A DNA stretch of 35,727 nucleotides, from contig JAFGTE010000023.1 in NCBI GenBank assembly GCA_016934215.1, forward strand, positions 1-35,727, written 5' to 3'. This DNA is from Candidatus Peregrinibacteria bacterium. Lineage in GTDB: Bacteria > Patescibacteriota > Gracilibacteria > UM-FILTER-43-11. Below are positions 22,823-30,319 of the stretch, one piece after another (within the stretch, counting starts at the first letter, position 1; each line of letters starts with the position of its first letter). The translations under genes were made by a program, and so were the position numbers. The notes below the pieces were generated by a model. The model had not been told where the DNA came from. It saw nothing but the letters and a program-made list of their open reading frames with translations, and made no database searches.

Positions 22823-24778
22823 TTATTCTTTGGATTCCTCAATTGTTTCAGCGATACTGCCTTCATCGCCGTGCGGAGGGATTTTTACTTCTGTTGCAGT
22901 TGCTCCTTCTGCGGGTTCTGAAGGGTGGGTGCTGGGGCCTGTTGCCGGGTAGCTTGATCTTTTGCGTTCAGGCACAAAAGATCCCTGGGCCTCGTGATGT
23001 GCTTGATTTTTTATTTTAACCTCTTCAATGGTTTCTGGTGAACAGCCAATTTCTACTAAGTATTCTTCAAGTTCTTCACTGATTCTGGTATTGACTACTC
23101 CTTTTTTGATTGCGCTGGCGACGTAGATTTCAGGGTAGAAACGTTCCAGTATTTCTGTGCGCTCTTTTTTGGGGAGCCCTTCCCGTTCCAGAACATCACG
23201 GATTCTTTTCAGGTTTTCAATATTTGGCAAGCCTCCTAAGGAATTTCGCATTTTTTCATACCTCTCCAGTTTTTTTCTCAACCGATCCGGATCGGTTGCC
23301 TGCATTATTTCATTGTATTCATGCATGGGATAAAAAATGGCTCTGAGCGCCAGTCCGAAATTTGCAAGCACCTGATCTGCCCCTGCTTTGGGAGGAACAA
23401 TAAATACTCTTTTGTTGAGTTGCTGAGAAAAGGTTGTTTCAGCTGATCGTCTGGATGCTTCGGATCCATTCACCATCACAGCAGCACCGCTGATGTCCCA
23501 TTTACGCCCCTGATGAAAGACAGCCATTTGAAAAGGGCCTTTATCTGATGGACTGTCGCCTCCTGCGAGTGTGTTGGCATAACCTGCTATATTAACAAGT
23601 TCACAATAAGCTGATTTTCCATCTTCAAGTCCTGTATTGAGGTCGACCACCAGATCTCCCCGGGGATTCATTTTGTAGGTCATTCCTCTTCCATAGTTCA
23701 GACCGACGAGAGGTAATATATAAGGAACTAAGAAGTCAGGAGCGCCTGTAAGAAGAATGGGTTCGATACCATGGTCTCTGAGTTTCTGAATCAAAGCCGG
23801 TACGTATTCGTAAAATCTTCCCGGCAGATTATGATGATTGACAAATTGGGAAGCATAATCCCCTAATTTTTTTCGATCTATTCCGCTGAAGGCAGTGGCT
23901 GAAAGATTGGCAGTTATGTTTATGCCGTCTTTGTAGTCTCTGCCTTCAGGCGCTCCGTACCACGCTGTATTGATTCTTTCCTGTTCCCAGGCTTCACATT
24001 CCCTAATCAGCATTTCTAAATGCTTTTTACTTCCTTTGTCTTTATCAAAATCATGACCGCTTGCGTTTAAAAGAAAATTAGCAAAATAGTGCAGCATGAT
24101 GGTATGCTGAGATTCCGGTTCATACAAAGTGTTGTCCATGTCCAGAAAGGCCACAAAACGAGATGGTCTTTTTTCAGCCGCCAGGAGATCATGATTGTCT
24201 CGGTCTGGCCTGAATTTGGGTAATCTGATAGCAGGCAACGGTGAAAATTTAGATGTCTCAAAAGGGGTTTCGGAAGCTTCTTCTGCTAATGTTATTGTTT
24301 CTTCAGGCAGAACCTCATGAAACGCAGCTTCGTGTTCGGCAATCCTATTCCAGTAATTTTCATAAGCGGCACGAAATTCTGTCAATTCTCTTTCTAATTG
24401 AGCCGGTTTGGCAATCCTTGCTTCTGAAAGCTGGAAGATTTTTTCATTGTCAGAAAATCCTGAATAAACAATGGTATAAGGGTGTGTTATTTTTCCGCGA
24501 CTGTCTTTCATTTCTCTGGCGGCAATTAAAAAATCGATACCGTCCTGTTCGGCTGGTATGTGAGCGTCAGAAAGCAATATATGAACTCGCTCCCGTAGTT
24601 CAAGTAATTGTCGTCTTTCAAGTATTTCAAGGGCTTCTTTGGGGGATTCGCTGATATCGACCTGATCGATAAAATCCAGTCTACCCAGAAGTTTTTTTGC
24701 TGCGTGTAAAACCTGTCTTTCATCATCCACCATCAAGACATTGAATCGTTCCAGTTTTGACGTTTTATCGTCACTCAT
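22823..24778 (-). CDS. Response-regulator receiver domain fused to a HAD-family phosphatase
   Basis: A 651-residue cytoplasmic protein. Residues 10-135 are a receiver domain with acidic pair D18/D19 (LMVDDE), phosphoacceptor D71 (LLSDAHIP), S106 and the conserved K124 (ARIAKPAQ). A linker leads to a HAD hydrolase at about 205-435: motif I FLDMDNTLYEP (D213, D215), motif II T344 (ILLTGAPDF), motif III K388 (GLEDGKSAY) and motif IV GGDSPSDKGPF (D408, D412), all catalytic residues present. The large cap (220-335) resembles phosphoserine-phosphatase-like C1 caps. Residues 440-585 are helical and the tail is Pro/Ser/Glu-rich and disordered. Phosphorylation may gate the phosphatase; substrate unknown. 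No sensor kinase is in the window. It has a near-consensus promoter divergent from comF. Confidence 0.85.
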   Translation of the reverse strand: MSDDKTSKLERFNVLMVDDERQVLHAAKKLLGRLDFIDQVDISESPKEALEILERRQLLELRERVHILLSDAHIPAEQDGIDFLIAAREMKDSRGKITHPYTIVYSGFSDNEKIFQLSEARIAKPAQLERELTEFRAAYENYWNRIAEHEAAFHEVLPEETITLAEEASETPFETSKFSPLPAIRLPKFRPDRDNHDLLAAEKRPSRFVAFLDMDNTLYEPESQHTIMLHYFANFLLNASGHDFDKDKGSKKHLEMLIRECEAWEQERINTAWYGAPEGRDYKDGINITANLSATAFSGIDRKKLGDYASQFVNHHNLPGRFYEYVPALIQKLRDHGIEPILLTGAPDFLVPYILPLVGLNYGRGMTYKMNPRGDLVVDLNTGLEDGKSAYCELVNIAGYANTLAGGDSPSDKGPFQMAVFHQGRKWDISGAAVMVNGSEASRRSAETTFSQQLNKRVFIVPPKAGADQVLANFGLALRAIFYPMHEYNEIMQATDPDRLRKKLERYEKMRNSLGGLPNIENLKRIRDVLEREGLPKKERTEILERFYPEIYVASAIKKGVVNTRISEELEEYLVEIGCSPETIEEVKIKNQAHHEAQGSFVPERKRSSYPATGPSTHPSEPAEGATATEVKIPPHGDEGSIAETIEESKE

Positions 24779-24805
24779 TCAAGTTATCATTATTAATGGA
24801 ACATA

Positions 24806-24833
24806 ATTATAATAATAATACTTGATTTGTCAA
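24806..24833 (-). promoter_or_regulatory. Near-consensus sigma-70 promoter for the REC-HAD gene
   Basis: On the minus strand, TTGACA (24833-24828), a 16-base spacer, then TATAAT (24811-24806), both hexamers perfect. The predicted leader is about 20 bases. Confidence 0.75.
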
Positions 24834-24850
24834 TATTTGACATGTAAAAT
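24822..24850 (+). promoter_or_regulatory. Divergent promoter for comF
   Basis: TTGATT (24822-24827) and TAAAAT (24845-24850) with a 17-base spacer. Its -35 is adjacent to that of the divergent REC-HAD promoter, so one bound regulator could control both. The leader is about 11 bases. Confidence 0.5.
24828..24842. repeat. Inverted repeat in the divergent promoter, possible operator
   Basis: TGTCAA and TTGACA are arranged as a perfect 6-bp inverted repeat around TAT. The left arm is the -35 of the REC-HAD gene; the right arm lies inside the comF spacer. It could be an operator or a chance arrangement of -35-like hexamers. Confidence 0.45.
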
Positions 24851-24867
24851 GGACTCCAATTCACATT

Positions 24868-25545
24868 ATGGGAATATTCAGTTTTCTTCTTAATCTGTTT
24901 TTCCCTCCCCGATGCGCAGCCTGCAAGCAGGAAGGGGATTTCTTGTGCAAAAATTGTGTTCAAGATTTCAGAATCAAGCGTATTAGAGCCAGATCTCTAT
25001 GTCCTTCATCTGAAGATTTTGAACACCTGGATGGAGTGATTTATGGGGCGGATTATGCCCAGAATCCCGGTCTTCAGGCAGCTATTTCCCAGTTTAAGTA
25101 TAAGTTCAATAAAGAACTTACTTATCACTTTGCGGAGTTACTTAGTCAAAAACTGAAAGAACTTTCGATGCTCAGGAATAAGCAGGCCTGCTTGATTCCG
25201 GTTCCTCTTCATAAAAAACGCCTTAATTACCGTGGTTTTAACCAGGCTGAACTCATTGCATATGCTGTTGCTGCCAAATATGGAAATGAAATCGATGTGC
25301 TCAAGCCGCTTGCCAGAGTTAAAAATACGGCGCAGCAGGCTAAATTAAATAAAAAAGAACGTCATCAGAATCTGGATGAGGCATTTGAAGTAACAGGCGA
25401 TTTAAATAAGCTTTCTGATAAAGTTTGTTTTGTCGTGGATGATGTCTGTACCACGGGGGCGACGCTTGATAGCTGCGCCAAAACGCTTAAGGAAAATGGT
25501 ATTGAAAAGGTGTATGGACTTGTCGTAGCCCGGGCCTTTAAGTAG
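24868..25545 (+). CDS. comF: ComF family phosphoribosyltransferase-like protein
   Basis: A 225-residue cytoplasmic protein with the full ComF layout: an N-terminal zinc finger (C16, C19, C27, C30 in PPRCAACKQEGDFLCKNC), a middle region with PVPLHKKRLNYRGFNQAE, and a type I phosphoribosyltransferase motif VVDDVCTTGATLDSC at about 190-203. ComF acts with the DNA-uptake machinery in naturally competent bacteria, delivering single-stranded DNA into the cytosol. That role is plausible here, where CPR cells are thought to import DNA, but is inferred. The TrmH-family gene follows 11 bases later. Confidence 0.92.
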   Translation: MGIFSFLLNLFFPPRCAACKQEGDFLCKNCVQDFRIKRIRARSLCPSSEDFEHLDGVIYGADYAQNPGLQAAISQFKYKFNKELTYHFAELLSQKLKELSMLRNKQACLIPVPLHKKRLNYRGFNQAELIAYAVAAKYGNEIDVLKPLARVKNTAQQAKLNKKERHQNLDEAFEVTGDLNKLSDKVCFVVDDVCTTGATLDSCAKTLKENGIEKVYGLVVARAFK

Positions 25546-25556
25546 TATGGGCAGGC

Positions 25557-26018
25557 ATGAAAAAAAAAGAAGTTTACGTGCTGGCCCATAATATCCGTTC
25601 CCTTCATAATGTGGGGTCGATTTTTCGCACCTGTGATGGGGCGGGGGTATCAAAACTCTATCTTACAGGCTACTCAGGGGTACCGCCGCGTAAAGAGATT
25701 ACTAAAACAGCCCTGGGTGCAGATGATTCAGTGGCTTGGGAGTATTACAAAGATCCGGTTTCGGTGGTGGAGAGGCTCAAAAAAGACGGGGTGCAGATTG
25801 TGTCACTGGAAAAGAGCAAAAAGAGTAAAGATATTTCAAAATTTAAACCAGATTATCCGGTCTGCATGATTATCGGTAATGAGATTGACGGAGTGGAAAA
25901 GGAACTTCAGGAATTATCGGATGCTGTTGTGCATATTCCTATGTACGGCAAAAAGGAATCCCTGAACGTTTCAGTGGCTTTTGGCATTGGAATATACTTC
26001 TTTAGCGTTTTTCACTGA
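25557..26018 (+). CDS. TrmH/SpoU-family RNA 2'-O-methyltransferase
   Basis: A 153-residue protein with a complete SPOUT catalytic core: motif 1 NIRSLHNVGSIFRTCDGAG with the conserved Asn and Arg, motif 2 VCMIIGNEIDGVE, and motif 3 VHIPMYGKKESLNVSVAFG, which forms the S-adenosylmethionine-binding knot. It lacks the N-terminal substrate-binding domain of rRNA-specific members (RlmB, TsnR), like the short tRNA-type enzymes, so the target (tRNA or rRNA) cannot be assigned. It is cotranscribed with comF and overlaps the next convergent gene by 17 bases. Confidence 0.9.
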   Translation: MKKKEVYVLAHNIRSLHNVGSIFRTCDGAGVSKLYLTGYSGVPPRKEITKTALGADDSVAWEYYKDPVSVVERLKKDGVQIVSLEKSKKSKDISKFKPDYPVCMIIGNEIDGVEKELQELSDAVVHIPMYGKKESLNVSVAFGIGIYFFSVFH

Positions 26019-26235
26019 CACTGAAGCCGAACATGCGGATCGCTGCACATACCTGTTCTGCTTTTGATCTGCTTACAAAAATAACGTATTCGTAATATTT
26101 CGGAGTGATTAAAGTCTCCGAATGTATTCTAAAATCCTGATGATTCATTTCTTTTACGGCTTCTATACCGCGTTTGTTATCAAGCGTTGTGCGGATACAC
26201 AGCACCTTATCGCCGGCCGTTTCTGTTGTGGTCAT
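26002..26235 (-). CDS. Small protein, unknown function
   Basis: A 77-residue protein I do not recognise. Its pattern of alternating strands and helices (KVLCIRTTLDNKRG, IEAVKEMNH, EYVIFVSRSKAEQVCAAIRMFG) would suit a small ferredoxin-like alpha/beta fold. It has no signal peptide or membrane segment. Support for a real gene is a promoter with a perfect -35 upstream (TTGACA, 17-base spacer). It has no Shine-Dalgarno sequence, and its 3' end overlaps the TrmH-family gene by 17 bases. Confidence 0.55.
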   Translation of the reverse strand: MTTTETAGDKVLCIRTTLDNKRGIEAVKEMNHQDFRIHSETLITPKYYEYVIFVSRSKAEQVCAAIRMFGFSVSEKR

Positions 26236-26268
26236 TGGGAAGGGCGTTAATGAAGATTTTGGTAGATA

Positions 26269-26297
26269 ACTTTAGTTTTTTTAGCCCTTTTTGTCAA
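26269..26297 (-). promoter_or_regulatory. Promoter for the 77-aa gene
   Basis: On the minus strand, TTGACA (26297-26292), a 17-base spacer, then TAAAGT (26274-26269). The -35 abuts the stop codon of the upstream AI-2E-family gene. The predicted leader is about 27 bases. Confidence 0.55.
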
Positions 26298-27557
26298 TTA
26301 TTTATGTTTACCGGTATAGTCTTCCACAAAAAGCGAGATGATATTGGCAATGGGTACGGCAATGATCATGCCTACCAAACCCAATCCGAAACTTCCGCCA
26401 ACATGGAAGCCGATCGTGGCACCGCAGAGCAGAGCGAAAATAACGACAATCGGATTGAGACCGACGGCTCTGCCCACAATAAGAGGCACTAAAATATTAC
26501 CTTCCACAAATTGCATGGCTGCGTAAGCAGGAATGAGCCATAAAACCAGTACGGGGTCCTGATTGAGGGCAATCAGGATGGCGGAGACAAAGGTAAGTAG
26601 CGGCCCCAAATAGGGCATAAATTCAGCTAAGGCTGAAAGTAAAGCCAGGGTCAGGGCGTAATTGATTCCAATCAGTGAGAAGACGATCAGGGTGATTGCC
26701 CCCATCGCGAGCGCTAAAAGTAACTGACCCCGGACCCATTCCCCGATTCGCATACTGATCTGTTTGCTTTTAAGGGAAATATAGGCGGAATACCGGTGAG
26801 GAAAAAGGGAGTGAAAGAAATCGCTCGTATGCTTGGAGTTCACAACCATAAAGAACGTGATAATGAGTACCAGAAGCAGATTGAATATGCCGTTAAAGAT
26901 CGTAAAAATCGCGCCGATGGCGTTTCCGGCAAAGCTGGTAAGTTGTGAAGCAATGCCTTTGAGTGTGTTACTGATATGAGAAATGATCTGAGCCTGATCA
27001 ATATTACGCCAGATCTGGTCAGCCAGGGGCTGAATTTGTTTCATGAACCAGGAATCCGGATTGGGATGAGTAATCAGATTCTGAATCATTTCCCGCACAC
27101 TCAGGGCCAGTTGTCCGATTTGATCAGCAATAATCGGTACGAGATTGGAAAACATGACAACAAACACACCGATCACCAGAATATAAATGATGATGACCCC
27201 CAGAGGTCGCGGTATCTTATGTTCATGGAGCTTGTCGACGGCAGGATTGATGGTGGCCGAAAGAAAAAGAGCTACCAAAAAGATAATAATAATGCTTTTT
27301 ATGATGCCAAGTACCTGAACCAGTGCCATCAGCAAAAAAATGGCAATAGTTGCTTTCACGACAGATTCCACTGAAACAATCACTTTGACCGCTTCTTTTT
27401 CGGGTACTTCCGTGGCCCGTTTCATCAGTATTTTTTCCTCATCTTCCAGATGTTTCTCCTTTTTTGCGAGAGTTTGCAGTTTTTTCCGAAGATCATTGAT
27501 CTTCTTTTGGGATTTTTCCAGAAAAGAATATTTTTTGCGTTTCTTGTAATGACTCAT
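26298..27557 (-). CDS. AI-2E family transporter (UPF0118)
   Basis: A 419-residue polytopic membrane protein. After a basic, coiled-coil-prone cytoplasmic N-terminus (about 1-60) there are two early helices (about 70-120, with LFLSATINPAVDKLHEHKIPRPLGVIII split around the loop). A long external region follows, then several C-terminal helices with the family features GINYALTLALLSALAEFMPYLGP and EGNILVPLIVGRAVGLNP. Family members export autoinducer-2 or, in some cases, act as Na+/H+ antiporters; which applies is not visible. The ATG (MSHYKKRKK) is preferred over a TTG six codons earlier. It lies 18 bases downstream of the pilin-like gene, probably in the same transcript. Confidence 0.9.
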   Translation of the reverse strand: MSHYKKRKKYSFLEKSQKKINDLRKKLQTLAKKEKHLEDEEKILMKRATEVPEKEAVKVIVSVESVVKATIAIFLLMALVQVLGIIKSIIIIFLVALFLSATINPAVDKLHEHKIPRPLGVIIIYILVIGVFVVMFSNLVPIIADQIGQLALSVREMIQNLITHPNPDSWFMKQIQPLADQIWRNIDQAQIISHISNTLKGIASQLTSFAGNAIGAIFTIFNGIFNLLLVLIITFFMVVNSKHTSDFFHSLFPHRYSAYISLKSKQISMRIGEWVRGQLLLALAMGAITLIVFSLIGINYALTLALLSALAEFMPYLGPLLTFVSAILIALNQDPVLVLWLIPAYAAMQFVEGNILVPLIVGRAVGLNPIVVIFALLCGATIGFHVGGSFGLGLVGMIIAVPIANIISLFVEDYTGKHK

Positions 27558-27575
27558 AGTTAGTAATTTAATCAA

Positions 27576-28031
27576 TTATTCAGTGGCCAGTTGCAGAACG
27601 ATATCTACAAGCACCCAGGCCATCAGACTGACAGCCAGGCCGATCAGGGCGTAAGTAATTGTTTTTTTCGCTTCCTCATTTGATTCGTCCGAAAGTGTGT
27701 ACCTGTAGCCGCCTATCATGACGTAGATCACGGAAATAGAACCGGCAATAGCGATCAGGGTTTGAGAAAAATATTTGATAAAACAGGGTATTTGCCTTAG
27801 AGAAAGATCGCCCGTGCGAATCATATTGGCGAGGCCGACACAATAATCTCCGTAACCGCCTACTGCCAAATCATCACCCGGAAGGACGGATGGCGGATTA
27901 AAGTCACCCTGGGCAAAGACTTCCGGAATGAAAAATACCGCCAATAATCCTGTGAATGCCAGGATCGGAATGAGTATTTTTATTAGCTTATTGCCTTTTT
28001 TCATTTTTCTTTTGGTTGAACTTGAGATCAT
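27576..28031 (-). CDS. VirB2/TrbC-like pilin subunit
   Basis: A 151-residue exported membrane protein. Residues 1-40 are a signal peptide (basic start, then IPILAFTGLLAVFFIPEVFA, cleavage before QG). A short external region with two cysteines (C64, C83; possible disulfide) leads to two transmembrane helices (about 90-107 and 124-147) joined by a short charged loop (RYTLSDESNEEAKK). This two-helix hairpin after a signal peptide is the layout of type IV secretion pilins (VirB2/TrbC) found across CPR genomes. The start could also be the ATG nine codons later. Together with the PrgI and VirB4-N-like genes 11 kb away it suggests a dispersed type IV secretion-like apparatus. Confidence 0.75.
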   Translation of the reverse strand: MISSSTKRKMKKGNKLIKILIPILAFTGLLAVFFIPEVFAQGDFNPPSVLPGDDLAVGGYGDYCVGLANMIRTGDLSLRQIPCFIKYFSQTLIAIAGSISVIYVMIGGYRYTLSDESNEEAKKTITYALIGLAVSLMAWVLVDIVLQLATE

Positions 28032-28048
28032 CGTATCAAATCTAATGC

Positions 28049-28077
28049 TTTACGGCAACTGCCTGAAATACTATACT
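28049..28077 (+). promoter_or_regulatory. Promoter for proS
   Basis: TTTACG (28049-28054) and TATACT (28072-28077) with a 17-base spacer. The predicted leader before the ATG is about 16 bases. Confidence 0.55.
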
Positions 28078-28099
28078 TTCCGTTGTAGTATGAAAAAAT

Positions 28100-29353
28100 A
28101 TGAAGTATTCGAGGCTGTTTTCAAAAACATCGAAAACCGTTCCGCATGATGCTGATAGTGCCAATGCCAGGCTTCTTGCTCAGGCAGGCTTTATCCATCA
28201 GGAAATAGCGGGAGTTTATACGTTTCTTCCTTTGGGTTTGAAAGTATTACGGAACATTGAGCAGATTATACGTGAAGCGATGGAAGCAGTTGGCGGGCAG
28301 GAGATTCTGATGCCTGCCATGACTCCTAAGAGTGTCTGGAAGCAAACGGACCGTTGGGATCATTTTGATGCGCTTTTCCGGTTTGAAGGAATGGGGGATA
28401 AAGAGTATGCCCTGGGAGCTACGCATGAAGAAATTGTCACGCCGCTTGCTAAGGAATATGCTTTTTCGTATAAAGACTTTCCTTTTGCGGTTTTTCAGAT
28501 ACAAAATAAGTTTCGCAATGAGCCACGGGCTAAATCCGGCATCCTTCGTGGTCGGGAATTTGCCATGAAAGACCTTTATTCCTTTCACACCTCGGAAAAG
28601 GATTTGGACAAGTATTATGAAGAGGTGAAAAAAGCTTATCTTAAGCTGTTTGAAAGGCTTGGTTTTGATCCACAAATCACTTATACCACGTACGCCTCCG
28701 GCGGTACTTTCAGCCAGTTTTCCCACGAGTTTCAGGTATTGTCCGAAGTGGGTGAAGATACCATCTATACTTGCGCCAAATGCAAGTTGGCCGTGAATAA
28801 GGAGATTATTGATAAGCAAAATAGTTGCCCTGAATGTGGCAACAGCGACCTGAAAGAAAAAAAAGGAATTGAGGTGGGGAATATCTTTAAACTTGGCACC
28901 AAATTTTCAGATGCATTTAATTTTAAATATACCGATGAAGATGGGAAACAAAAACCAGTGATTATGGGATGCTATGGTGTTGGCTCGTCACGGGTCATGG
29001 GGTCGATTGTAGAAGTATTCAACGACGAAAAGGGTATTATCTGGCCCAAAAGTGTTGCACCTTATCAGGTTCATCTGGTAAGTCTCGGAAAAGATGGGGT
29101 AGTGTTCAAAGCAGCTGATAAATTATATGAAAAACTTTCTAAGGCGGGTATTGATACCCTTTATGATAACCGTGATTTGGGTGCCGGAGTAAAACTGGCT
29201 GATGCGGATCTGATTGGAATTCCGGTCCGTCTGGTGGTTTCTAGCCGCACGCTTGAGTCAGATTCAGCGGAGTGGAAGGAACGTGACAAGAAAGAGGCTG
29301 AGAACGTTAAATTGACAGAAATCGAAAAGAAAATTAAGGTGTATTACTCTTAA
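28100..29353 (+). CDS. proS: Prolyl-tRNA synthetase, short form without editing domain
   Basis: Class II synthetase charging tRNA-Pro. The 417 residues hold the catalytic core: motif 1 region GLKVLRNIEQIIREAMEAVGGQEILMP, motif 2 KFRNEPRAKSGILRGREFAMKD (about 137-158), motif 3 GCYGVGSSRVMGSIVE (290-305), and a C-terminal anticodon-binding domain (about 320-417). Typical bacterial ProRS (about 570 residues) carries a 180-residue editing domain between motifs 2 and 3. Here that space is a short zinc ribbon with C225, C228, C243 and C246. The enzyme should therefore lack cis-editing of Ala-tRNA-Pro. No separate editing protein (YbaK/ProX type) is visible in the window. It is followed by the rmlA-like gene 8 bases later. 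Confidence 0.95.
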   Translation: MKYSRLFSKTSKTVPHDADSANARLLAQAGFIHQEIAGVYTFLPLGLKVLRNIEQIIREAMEAVGGQEILMPAMTPKSVWKQTDRWDHFDALFRFEGMGDKEYALGATHEEIVTPLAKEYAFSYKDFPFAVFQIQNKFRNEPRAKSGILRGREFAMKDLYSFHTSEKDLDKYYEEVKKAYLKLFERLGFDPQITYTTYASGGTFSQFSHEFQVLSEVGEDTIYTCAKCKLAVNKEIIDKQNSCPECGNSDLKEKKGIEVGNIFKLGTKFSDAFNFKYTDEDGKQKPVIMGCYGVGSSRVMGSIVEVFNDEKGIIWPKSVAPYQVHLVSLGKDGVVFKAADKLYEKLSKAGIDTLYDNRDLGAGVKLADADLIGIPVRLVVSSRTLESDSAEWKERDKKEAENVKLTEIEKKIKVYYS

Positions 29354-29361
29354 TTCTTTCT

Positions 29362-30150
29362 ATGAAAGGAATCATCCTTGCCGGCGGTTCAGGAACCAGA
29401 CTTCATCCGCTTACTAAAGTGACCAGCAAGCAGCTTTTGCCGGTTTATAATAAGCCGATGATCTATTACCCCTTAAACACGCTTCTTAAAGCGGGGATTA
29501 AAGATATTCTGATTATTGTCGCTCCCGAACATGCTGAGGATTTTATTACCCTGCTTGGATCAGGTAGTGATTTTGATGCCAGGTTCTCTTATCAGGTGCA
29601 GGATAAACCCGAAGGTCTGGCTCAGGCGCTGATTTTGGGAGAAGACTTTTTAGATGATGAGAGCTGCGCGCTTATTTTGGGAGATAACATTTTTACGGAT
29701 TGTCTTTCCAAGGCAGTGAAGAACTTTCAGTCCGGTGCCAAGATCTTTGCTAAAAAAGTGCACGATCCGGAACGTTTTGGCGTGGTGGAAATAGACGTGC
29801 AGGGGAAAGTAATCAGTCTGGAGGAAAAACCGGTGAAACCCAAATCAAATTACGCGCAGACCGGCTTTTATTTGTACGACAATCGTGCTGTAAACTTTGC
29901 CAAGAGTCTCAAGCCATCTGTGAGAGGAGAACTGGAGATTGTAGACCTGAATAATAAGTACTTTGAACTGGGTGAACTGCAGGCGGAAGTAATTGAAGGC
30001 CAGTGGGTGGATGCCGGTACCTTTGAAAGCCTGCACCGCGCTTCTTGTATTGTGCGGGAACATGAATTGGGTATGAAAGGGAGTTCGAATTTGGAGGTTA
30101 AAATTCAAAAGACTCAGGCAAGTAAGGAAGGGGCAAAGCTTACAAACTAG
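29362..30150 (+). CDS. rmlA: Glucose-1-phosphate thymidylyltransferase-like nucleotidyltransferase
   Basis: Makes dTDP-glucose from glucose-1-phosphate and dTTP, the first step to dTDP-rhamnose and related sugars. The 262 residues match the RmlA/RfbA core: the nucleotide-binding loop ILAGGSGTRLHPLTKVTSKQ, LLPVYNKPMIYYPL, VQDKPEGLAQALILG, LGDNIF, and VVEIDVQGKVISLEEKP followed by TGFYLYD. The C-terminus is about 25 residues shorter than typical RmlA, affecting only the tail beyond the core. No rmlB, rmlC or rmlD is in the window, but two GT2 glycosyltransferases lie just downstream on the other strand, consistent with surface polysaccharide synthesis. Confidence 0.9.
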   Translation: MKGIILAGGSGTRLHPLTKVTSKQLLPVYNKPMIYYPLNTLLKAGIKDILIIVAPEHAEDFITLLGSGSDFDARFSYQVQDKPEGLAQALILGEDFLDDESCALILGDNIFTDCLSKAVKNFQSGAKIFAKKVHDPERFGVVEIDVQGKVISLEEKPVKPKSNYAQTGFYLYDNRAVNFAKSLKPSVRGELEIVDLNNKYFELGELQAEVIEGQWVDAGTFESLHRASCIVREHELGMKGSSNLEVKIQKTQASKEGAKLTN

Positions 30151-30267
30151 CTTTGTAGCAAAAAATCACAAGAACAATCACTCCATTAAAAGACCGAGAG
30201 CCATACCAAGTCCTGTGTAATGATCTTCGGGGTGTTTTCCTGTCTTTTCGTAAGGCTCATGTTTCAG
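30140..30267 (-). pseudogene. Possible remnant of a small glycine-zipper membrane protein gene
   Basis: In the gap after rmlA the minus strand reads KHEPYEKTGKHPEDHYTG then LGMALGLLME and a stop (30178). A one-base frame change after LGLLM continues as GVIVLVIFCYKASL. This resembles small proteins with a GKHP...G motif and a glycine-rich membrane helix that I associate with many bacteria. No ATG or GTG fits the frame; only CTG (30267) is available, with a stop three codons upstream of it. A promoter-like sequence lies just upstream. It could be a decayed gene, a sequencing frameshift, or coincidence. Confidence 0.35.
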
Positions 30268-30290
30268 TTTTTTAAGTTAATGATGTATTG

Positions 30291-30319
30291 ATTATATCCG
30301 AGGGTTATTTTTGAACCAA
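30291..30319 (-). promoter_or_regulatory. Promoter-like sequence at the end of the GT2 operon
   Basis: On the minus strand, TTGGTT (30319-30314), a 17-base spacer, then TATAAT (30296-30291). It overlaps the 3' end of the glycosyltransferase gene and points into the 141-bp gap that holds the small-gene remnant. Confidence 0.4.

Noticed and set aside
30196-30259. A 24-codon ATG-started frame in the rmlA/GT2 gap
   Set aside because: It has no recognisable pattern; the glycine-rich reading in another frame is more protein-like.
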